From NCBI GenBank assembly GCA_964386435.1, contig CAYLSV010000029.1:1-41485 (forward strand): 41,485 nt of DNA, written 5' to 3'. Below the pieces are notes generated by a model. That model ran no database searches. It was not told the origin of the DNA and worked only from the letters and a program-made list of their open reading frames with translations. Of the stretch, positions 32,099 to 38,322 are shown piece after piece. This DNA comes from CAYLSV01 sp964386435. GTDB lineage: Bacteria > Planctomycetota > Phycisphaerae > Tepidisphaerales > Tepidisphaeraceae. The position numbers and the translations under genes are program-made. How positions within the stretch are numbered: the stretch's first letter is position 1; each line of letters begins with the position of its first letter.

Positions 32099-34027
32099 TC
32101 AGACGCGGGTGCGTTCGTCCTCGTAACCGGGGTCGAGACTTTCGTCTTCGCGGCCGATCTCGTCGTGCATCGGGCCGCCGGTGTAGCGGTTGACGTAGTC
32201 GTGGTATGCCGCCATGGCGCGCAGGCCGAAGAGCCACATGAGCGGGATGTTGACCACGAGCATGACGCCCAACCCGAGCGTGGTCCACATGTCCAGTGCC
32301 GCATCGGAGTCGAGCCATCCCGGGATGTCGAGGCAGGTGACGACGATGATGCCGCAGTAGATCAGCTTGTAGGCGAGGATGGCGATTTTGCTCGCCCCGT
32401 CGCCCAGCCACGCGGTGAGGAAGACCATGCCCTGCTCGCCGTAGTAGCTCCACGAGATGATCGTGCTGATGGCGAACAGCCAGACGGCGATGGTGATCAG
32501 GTACTTGCCCAGCTCCGGGTAGACGCGGTCGAAGGCGTGGGCGGTGAGGGTGGAGCCCTTGTAGTCGCCGAACAGCCCGGCGACCCCGCCATCCTCGGGG
32601 GCGACCAGCGTCGGCTCCTTCGTGCTCGCCAACGTGCCCCATTCCGGCGGCAGCGGTGCGGTCTGCTCCCCGCTCAGCCCGGCGAGCATCGACGCCCGCT
32701 CCTCGCGGTCGTCCGGCTTGGGAATGCTGCCGGTGATCTTCTGCAGCGACCGGCCGGTGTTGGCGTCGTCGTCGGCGTCGACAATGACGAAAAAGCTCTC
32801 GCCAAAGCGGTAGTCGGCCTCGCCGGCCTTTATGGCGTCGGTTTTCCGTGCCTCCTCCGACTTCGCCGGCAAACCGCTTGGCGTCGCGACGGTCCACAGC
32901 GGCGTGTCGCTGCCGTCAAGGTCCTGCACGCCGTCGCCGTCGGCGTCGACGGCCACGATCTGGATGTCGCCGTCGGACGCGAAGGCCGCCTCCGGGCCGC
33001 GGTCGTAGGTGCCGGTGGCGAGGATGACCAAGGCCGTGATCGTGCAAACAACCAGCGTGTCGATCAGCGGCTCCAGCCCGGCGACAATGCCTTCCCGCAC
33101 CGGTTCGTCCGTCTTCGCCGCCGCGTGGGCGATCGGGGCGCTGCCCTGGCCGGCTTCGCTGCTAAAGAGCGCCCGTTTGACGCCGAACATCAGGGCGTAA
33201 CCGAACGTGCCGCCGAGGAACGCCCCAACCGGCTCGGCATTGCCGCCCAGGCCGGTGCCCAGCCGGACGATCTCCCACAGCATGCCGGGGATGGCGGTGA
33301 TGTTCAGCGTTAACGCCAACAGTGCGGCGATCAGGTAGATCACGCACATGAACGGCACGATGATGCTCGCCACCCGGCCGATCCACCGGATGCCGCCGAT
33401 GATGACGATGCCGGTGATGACCGCCAGGACGATGCCGACGTTGATCCGCTCGACGTACTGGTACTCGCCGAAGTAGGTGGTGGTCGTCTCGGCCACGTTC
33501 CACGCCTGGAACATGTTGCCGCCGGTCACCGCGCTCACCAGCAGCGTGACGACGAACACGCCCCCGACAATGCTGCCCACCAGCGGCAGCCCGGCCCGCT
33601 CGAAGCCGTACTTCGCCACGAACATCGGCCCGCCGTGGGGGTTTTTCGGGTCGTCGGTGTTGCGGTACAGCATGGACTGCGTGACCTCGGTCATCTTCAG
33701 CGCCATGCCGAGGATGCCGATCACCCACATCCAAAACACCGCCCCCGGCCCGCCCAGCGCCACGGCCAGCCCGACGCCGGCGATGTTGCCCAACCCCACG
33801 GTGGCCGACAGGGCGGTGGAGAGGGCCTGGAAGTGGCTGATCGCGCCCGGGTCGTCGTGCTCATCGTACTTGCCGCGGACGACATCGATGCCGTGGGTGA
33901 CGGCCCGCCACTGGCCAAAAAGCGTCAGGATCGTGAACAAGCCGCCGGTGAGCAGCAGCGTGTAGATGACCGTGTCGCTGAACAAGTAGCCGTTGAGCGT
34001 GCCGACGAAGTCGTTGATTGGGTCCAT
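32099..34027 (-). CDS. Alanine/sodium symporter (AGCS family) with large inserted domain
   Basis: 642 residues. Family motifs are clear: HFQALSTALSATVGLGNIAG, then GGPGAVFWMWVIGILGMALK, GGPMFVAKYG, FGVKRALFSSEAGQGSAPIA and, near the C-terminus, STIISWSYYGEQG. AGCS proteins carry alanine or glycine with Na+ across the inner membrane and are usually about 450-500 residues. The extra length is one insertion of about 150 residues (about 340-490), between ILATGTYDRGP and GSTLTAHAFDRV. It includes VDADGDGVQDLDGSD, a calcium-binding-like acidic loop, and should lie in an extramembrane loop. The frame extends to 34090; ATG 34027 (MDPINDFVG) is preferred. Confidence 0.9.
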   Translation of the reverse strand: MDPINDFVGTLNGYLFSDTVIYTLLLTGGLFTILTLFGQWRAVTHGIDVVRGKYDEHDDPGAISHFQALSTALSATVGLGNIAGVGLAVALGGPGAVFWMWVIGILGMALKMTEVTQSMLYRNTDDPKNPHGGPMFVAKYGFERAGLPLVGSIVGGVFVVTLLVSAVTGGNMFQAWNVAETTTTYFGEYQYVERINVGIVLAVITGIVIIGGIRWIGRVASIIVPFMCVIYLIAALLALTLNITAIPGMLWEIVRLGTGLGGNAEPVGAFLGGTFGYALMFGVKRALFSSEAGQGSAPIAHAAAKTDEPVREGIVAGLEPLIDTLVVCTITALVILATGTYDRGPEAAFASDGDIQIVAVDADGDGVQDLDGSDTPLWTVATPSGLPAKSEEARKTDAIKAGEADYRFGESFFVIVDADDDANTGRSLQKITGSIPKPDDREERASMLAGLSGEQTAPLPPEWGTLASTKEPTLVAPEDGGVAGLFGDYKGSTLTAHAFDRVYPELGKYLITIAVWLFAISTIISWSYYGEQGMVFLTAWLGDGASKIAILAYKLIYCGIIVVTCLDIPGWLDSDAALDMWTTLGLGVMLVVNIPLMWLFGLRAMAAYHDYVNRYTGGPMHDEIGREDESLDPGYEDERTRV

Positions 34028-34115
34028 GAGCGTGTCACAGGCGGCTCGGAGCGGGAGCGGCCGGGCCTTATGATGCCGTGGCGGCGGCACGATGCAACCC
34101 TTGGCCGCGACGGGT

Positions 34116-35141
34116 TCATGCCGAAGCCGAACCCTTGGCGTCCTGCTCCGGGGCTTCTGGGGGCGTGGGGACGCCGTTGAGGGTCGCCTCCAGCAGCTTC
34201 AGCTGCTCGGCCGCCTTCTCCGGCAGTGCGTCCCGCTGCTCGTTGGTGTCAACCGGGCCTTCGTAGATCTTCTCCTCGCCGTCGAAGACACGCAGGGTCC
34301 GCTTGCCGTTTTTGACCCGCAGCGTCGCTTGCAAGTCGCCGTCGGCGCGGACGACGTTGAGCGTCATGCCCTCGGCGTCCTGGGCCTCCTGGATCTGCAG
34401 CCGCATGTCCTCGACGTCGCCGCGGAGTCGCATGCGCATCCCCCGGAGCCCGTCGAGCTCCTCAAGCGCCTCGAAGCCCTCGATGTCTTCGAGACCTTCG
34501 AGGCCTTGGAGGCCGCGCAGGGCTTGCAGCACGTCATCATCGAGCTGCAGCCGCAGTTCTCGGCCGTTGGCCCGCAGTTGCTCCATGTTCGCCCGCAGCT
34601 GTTCCATCTGAACCTGCAGCTGCCGCCGGGCCTCCTCGTTGCCGAAGTTGACGCGGCCTTGGAAGCCGCGCTCGCCGACGACGATGCGGTCGGCGGGGCC
34701 GAAGAACTGGAAGCGGACGTTCACGTCCGGGTTGTCCTGGCTGCCCAGCGTCACCGGCAGCTCCTGGCGATCGCCCTCGCGGATGATCGTGAGCGTCACC
34801 TCCTCGCCCGGCTCACGCATCCGCAGCAGCGTGGTGAACTGCTCGGCGTTGACCAGCACCTGGTCGTCCAGCCGCAGCAGCACGTCGCCATCGGCCAGCC
34901 CCGCCTCGGCGGCCGGGCTGTCGGGCACGATCATGCTCACCGAAATCCCCTCGCCGGGGGCGAGCTTCAGGTGCCCGGCCAGCTCGGCACCGACCTCGGC
35001 CAATCCCACGCCGACGAACGCCACCTGCTCGGCCTGTCGCCCCTCCACCACCGGCTGATCCGCCTCGACGTCGGCGAGGGCGGGGGCCACGGTCCACAAA
35101 GCCGCCGCGGCGGCCAGCATCAGTTTCGTTGTCTTGGTCAT
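34116..35141 (-). CDS. Exported PDZ-domain protein
   Basis: 341 residues. A signal peptide (MTKTTKLMLAAAAALWTVAPALA) is followed by one PDZ domain, about residues 40-135: VAFVGVGLAEVGAEL, SVSMIVPDSPAAEAGLADGD, VLLRLDDQVLVNAEQF and EVTLTIIREGDRQELPVTLG. A long helical or coiled region comes next (RRQLQVQMEQLRANMEQLRA, GLQGLEGLEDIEGFEALEEL), then a small beta-rich end. There is no protease domain. It follows the anti-sigma-like gene by 13 bases, with AGGA before its ATG, so it should be part of the same operon; a periplasmic peptide-sensing role in sigma control is an inference from context. Confidence 0.82.
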   Translation of the reverse strand: MTKTTKLMLAAAAALWTVAPALADVEADQPVVEGRQAEQVAFVGVGLAEVGAELAGHLKLAPGEGISVSMIVPDSPAAEAGLADGDVLLRLDDQVLVNAEQFTTLLRMREPGEEVTLTIIREGDRQELPVTLGSQDNPDVNVRFQFFGPADRIVVGERGFQGRVNFGNEEARRQLQVQMEQLRANMEQLRANGRELRLQLDDDVLQALRGLQGLEGLEDIEGFEALEELDGLRGMRMRLRGDVEDMRLQIQEAQDAEGMTLNVVRADGDLQATLRVKNGKRTLRVFDGEEKIYEGPVDTNEQRDALPEKAAEQLKLLEATLNGVPTPPEAPEQDAKGSASA

Positions 35142-35154
35142 TTCAGTTCCTAGT

Positions 35155-35574
35155 TCAGTACACGGGTTCGTCCACCAGCACCCAGTTCATGGCCGGGCGA
35201 GTTACTTGCAACTCCACACCTTCCTGATCCGTCGCGGCGACATGGTCGTAACCGGCTTCGAGCACCAACCGCATTGGCCGGCCCTCGACGTTCACGATCG
35301 GGCCGTCCAGCGCCTGCCGCACACTGGTCGCCGGGAGCAACTGCCACTGTCGGGCCGCGGGCTCGGGGTCGTTGACGACCACGGCTTCGCCACCGGTCGG
35401 CCAGCCGATGAGGCCGATCACGAGTCCCGCCGCCGCCGCGACGCCGGCGGCGGGCCACCACCAACCCAACCGCCAACCCTGCGGCTCAAATGCCGGCAGC
35501 GGCCGCTCCAGTTGCGGGGCCAGCTCGTCGTCGAGGTGCCGCTTCATCACTTCATCGAGTTCGTCGTCGCTCAT
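35155..35574 (-). CDS. Membrane anti-sigma-factor-like protein
   Basis: 139 residues. The cytoplasmic head MSDDELDEVMKRHLDDELAP is acidic and helical; one membrane helix follows (WWWPAAGVAAAAGLVIGLIGW, about residues 38-58), then an external domain of about 80 residues (LPATSVRQALDGPIVNVEGR, MNWVLVDEPVY). The start ATG shares its A with the TGA stop of the sigma factor gene (TGATG), which strongly suggests translational coupling. No zinc anti-sigma motif (HxxxCxxC) is present, so the assignment rests on position and topology. The frame upstream of 35574 overlaps the sigma gene. Confidence 0.72.
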   Translation of the reverse strand: MSDDELDEVMKRHLDDELAPQLERPLPAFEPQGWRLGWWWPAAGVAAAAGLVIGLIGWPTGGEAVVVNDPEPAARQWQLLPATSVRQALDGPIVNVEGRPMRLVLEAGYDHVAATDQEGVELQVTRPAMNWVLVDEPVY

Positions 35575-36149
35575 CACGTTACCTCGCGCCACGTCTTCAG
35601 CAGCCCGCGCAACAGCTTGCGGGCCCGGCTCAATCGCATGTCCACCGCGCCCGGCGACAACGCCAGCACCTCGCCGATCGCCGCACTGTCGGCGTCGTCG
35701 AAGTATCGCAGCACGACCGCCGAGCGGGTGTCGGGGTCAAGCTTTGCCAGCGCCGCGCGAACCGCGTCGCGCCGCTCATCCATGCCGACCTCCGCGGCGG
35801 CCGTCGGCACGTCAGGCAGGTCGTCCCCGAACAGCTTCAGCCGGCCGCGTCGGCGGGTGGCGTCGATGGCGGCGTGCTTCACGCTTCGGAGCAGCCAGCC
35901 TTGCCACGCCGTCGGCTCGCGGAGTTGGCCGACGCTTTTCCACGCCCGCAGCAAGCCGTCCTGCACGGCATCGCCGGCCGCCTCAGGACAACCCAGCACC
36001 CCGTACGCCACCGCCAGCGCCGGCCGCCGCACCCGCTCGGCCAATTTGCCAAACGCCGCCGCATCGCCGCCGCGGGCCGCTTTGGCCAGCGCCAACTCCT
36101 CGGCCTCCGTGCTCGTCCGTAGCGGCATCAACATCGCGGTCCGTCGCAT
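35574..36149 (-). CDS. ECF-type RNA polymerase sigma factor
   Basis: 191 residues. Region 2 is visible as FGKLAERVRRPALAVAYGVL and EAAGDAVQDGLLRAWKSVGQ, ending with WQGWLLRSVKHAAIDATRRR. Region 4 has LDPDTRSAVVLRYFDDADSA followed by AIGEVLALSPGAVDMRLSRA, the helix-turn-helix that reads the -35 element. These factors redirect RNA polymerase to a small regulon. Possible ATGs are 36149, 36134 and 36128. The next two genes (anti-sigma-like and PDZ) follow without gaps, so the regulon is probably controlled by an envelope signal. Confidence 0.9.
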   Translation of the reverse strand: MRRTAMLMPLRTSTEAEELALAKAARGGDAAAFGKLAERVRRPALAVAYGVLGCPEAAGDAVQDGLLRAWKSVGQLREPTAWQGWLLRSVKHAAIDATRRRGRLKLFGDDLPDVPTAAAEVGMDERRDAVRAALAKLDPDTRSAVVLRYFDDADSAAIGEVLALSPGAVDMRLSRARKLLRGLLKTWREVT

Positions 36150-36196
36150 TCATGACGAACCACGGGGCATTGTCTCACCAGAATTACCGAAGAATC

Positions 36197-36433
36197 TCAG
36201 TCGTCGTCCTGCACGCGGTTGGCGAGGGTGTCGTAGACGCTGGCCATCACGCCGCGGATCGGGTACTTGGTTTTGCCGATGGGCAGCTCGCCGAGTTGGC
36301 GCAGCGCGGCCTCCTGCTCCGCGCCGGGCAGTTCGTTGAGTTGCCGCACCGCCGCTGCCAGCGACATCGGCGGCGGCTTGACGGCGGCGGGCTCGGGCTG
36401 CTCGGCTTGTTCCGGTTCGACGACGTCGCTCAT
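36197..36433 (-). CDS. 78-residue protein of unknown function, coupled to a PEP-CTERM gene
   Basis: The gene starts at ATG 36433, overlapping the stop of the upstream dockerin/PEP-CTERM gene as ATGA (36430-36433), which supports it being real. It is soluble, with a Pro/Glu-rich head (VEPEQAEQPEPAAVKPPP), a helix (SLAAAVRQLNELPGAEQEAA) and a tail with KYPIRGVMASVYDTLANRV. I recognise no family. The ECF sigma gene follows 47 bases downstream on the same strand. Confidence 0.6.
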   Translation of the reverse strand: MSDVVEPEQAEQPEPAAVKPPPMSLAAAVRQLNELPGAEQEAALRQLGELPIGKTKYPIRGVMASVYDTLANRVQDDD

Positions 36434-38151
36434 GATCGCCGCATCCTACGCCGCCCCAGCAGCAGCCCGCCGGCGAGGAGCCCGCCGATCGCCCCCGGCT
36501 CGGGCACCGTCACCCGCCACGCGTCGATGGTCGCCACGCCGCCGGTGTCGTTGCCAAAGTTTGCCCGCAGCAAGCCGAAGTCGGCCAGATTCACCACGTC
36601 GTCGTCGTTGAAGTCGCCGGTCTGCAGCGTCATCGCCTCGCCCGCCTCGCCGAAGAACTGCCGGAGGATGCCGAAGTCGGCAAGGTTGACCACGCCGTCG
36701 AGGTTCGCGTCGCCCGGCAGCAAATCCTCCCAATCCGGCGGCGTCCAGACGGCAATGCCGCCGGGGGCGTCGAAGCCGGTGCCGGTTTGGTAGTAGAACG
36801 CGACCTGCCCGGCATCGTTGAACTCGTCGCCCTGCGGCTCCCAGCCCTCGTCCAGATCAACCCGCACAACCTCCCGGCCGCCGATCACGTCGCCGGGCTT
36901 GGCGACCGCGAGCAAGCCGATGGCGTCGTCCCAGAAGTAGATCCGCTTGCGGTAGAACCCGTCGCCGCCGTCGTCGACGTCGCCTTGGAAAACGAACTGC
37001 CCCGAGGCGTTGAACGTCGTGCCAAAGCTCGACCACTCGATCGGCCCATCGCCCTCGGGCGAGAGCTGCCCCTGCCGCAACAGCACCTCGGCGGCGTCGC
37101 CTTGGCCCACGGTGATTGCGTCGGGCCGGTACGGGAAGCCGCCGTCGCCCTGCAGCGTCGCGAAGCCGAACGCCCGGCTGTCGGCGTCGAGGGTGGCCAA
37201 CCCGTAGCTGCTGATCGCCGCGCCGTCGAGATTGCTGGGCGGGGTGATCCGGTTGCTTGCCGCGACACCCTCGCGGTAGAAGGCCGTCTCCTGCCGTTGG
37301 CCGGTTGCGTCGAGCAGTTCGGCGGTGACGACCAAGCCGCCGGGCGTGTGCCGGACCAAGGAGCTGCCGAAGCTCAGGCCGTTGGGTGCCGCGGCGCCGT
37401 AGGGGGCGGGGAAGGTCACGCCGTTGGGCCCGCTGAGCAGGGCGGTGTTGAACGACGAGCGGTCGGGTCGGCGGGCAGCGATGTTGAGGGCGAATGTCTG
37501 ACCGCCGGGCGCGGCGAGGCCGCGGCTTGCATACGGCAGGCCGATGTAGCTCACGCTGCCGCCGGGCACGTCGTCGCCTTCGCCGATGATCAAGCGAGTC
37601 GAGCCGTCGCCGAGCCGGGCCAGCAGCACGCCCCGCTCCTCGCCGTCGGGCTGGCGGGTTTGGGCGCTGAGGATCATCTGGCCGCCCGGCAGCAGGCTCG
37701 CGTTGCTGTACAAGACCGTGCCGCCGTCGGCGGGGCTGTTGTGGAGCCCGACGCCGACAATCGTGTTGTCGTCGGCCAGGAAGCTGCCGCTGTCGTAGCG
37801 GAAGTCGGCAGGCGCGTAGTCGGCCCGAAACAAGAGGCGGCCCGCCTCGTCGATTTGCGGCGGGGCGTAGCCGTAGCCGAGGTAACCGAGGGTCAGGCCG
37901 CCGGCAATTTGGTCGCCGTCGCGGGCGAGCAGGGCGTTGTCGCGGAACATGCCCAGCGCCCCGCCGGCGAAGTCGGTGACCGCGCCGTAGCCCACTTGCC
38001 CACGCTGGTTGATCGCCGGGCCGAACAGTCGCGTGAACGTCCCGCCGCCGGGTGCGGCGTCACCCGCTTGAGCGACGACGCGAACCTGGCCAACATTCGC
38101 GAACGCGGCGGCGGGGAGGGCAAGCACGGCAACGGCGAGGCAACTTCTCAT
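36430..38151 (-). CDS. Exported PEP-CTERM protein with dockerin-like EF-hand repeats
   Basis: 573 residues. A signal peptide (MRSCLAVAVLALPAAAFA) precedes a long repetitive beta region with recurring N-x-x-G-Q/R-x-x-(F/Y) units: INQRGQVGYGAV, IDEAGRLLFRAD, FNASGQFVFQGD and FNDAGQVAFYYQ. They match the choice-of-anchor/DUF7453-type repeats seen in planctomycete surface proteins. Two dockerin-like calcium loops follow: GDANLDGVVNLADFGILRQF and GDFNDDDVVNLADFGLLRAN. The end, VPEPGAIGGLLAGGLLLGRRR, is a PEP-CTERM tail. It should be exported, bind Ca2+ and be processed by an exosortase. The next gene overlaps by ATGA. Confidence 0.88.
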   Translation of the reverse strand: MRSCLAVAVLALPAAAFANVGQVRVVAQAGDAAPGGGTFTRLFGPAINQRGQVGYGAVTDFAGGALGMFRDNALLARDGDQIAGGLTLGYLGYGYAPPQIDEAGRLLFRADYAPADFRYDSGSFLADDNTIVGVGLHNSPADGGTVLYSNASLLPGGQMILSAQTRQPDGEERGVLLARLGDGSTRLIIGEGDDVPGGSVSYIGLPYASRGLAAPGGQTFALNIAARRPDRSSFNTALLSGPNGVTFPAPYGAAAPNGLSFGSSLVRHTPGGLVVTAELLDATGQRQETAFYREGVAASNRITPPSNLDGAAISSYGLATLDADSRAFGFATLQGDGGFPYRPDAITVGQGDAAEVLLRQGQLSPEGDGPIEWSSFGTTFNASGQFVFQGDVDDGGDGFYRKRIYFWDDAIGLLAVAKPGDVIGGREVVRVDLDEGWEPQGDEFNDAGQVAFYYQTGTGFDAPGGIAVWTPPDWEDLLPGDANLDGVVNLADFGILRQFFGEAGEAMTLQTGDFNDDDVVNLADFGLLRANFGNDTGGVATIDAWRVTVPEPGAIGGLLAGGLLLGRRRMRRS

Positions 38152-38221
38152 CTTGCCGTCCAGCCTACCGCGCGGTGGGGTGGGTGCAACGGTTTTCGGA
38201 ACGTCGACGAATCCGGACGGA

Positions 38222-38301
38222 CCTCCGCCGCGTGGCGGCGGGGCTGATTCCGCGTTGAGACGTTGCGCGGCGGAATCAGCCCCTCCGCCACGCGGCGGAG
38301 G
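38222..38301. repeat. Inverted hairpin pair of the same family as 14156-14244
   Basis: 38222-38253 and 38270-38301 match as reverse complements at 31 of 32 bases around a 16-base centre. The right copy holds a perfect inner hairpin, CCTCCGCC-GCGT-GGCGGAGG. Compared with 14156-14182, 21 of 24 bases agree, and the stem difference is a paired C:G versus T:A change. GACGG occurs just outside both ends (38216-38220, 38302-38306). It lies upstream of the dockerin gene and downstream of the SNF2 gene. Confidence 0.82.
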
Positions 38302-38322
38302 GACGGTCGGATGCCGGCGATG

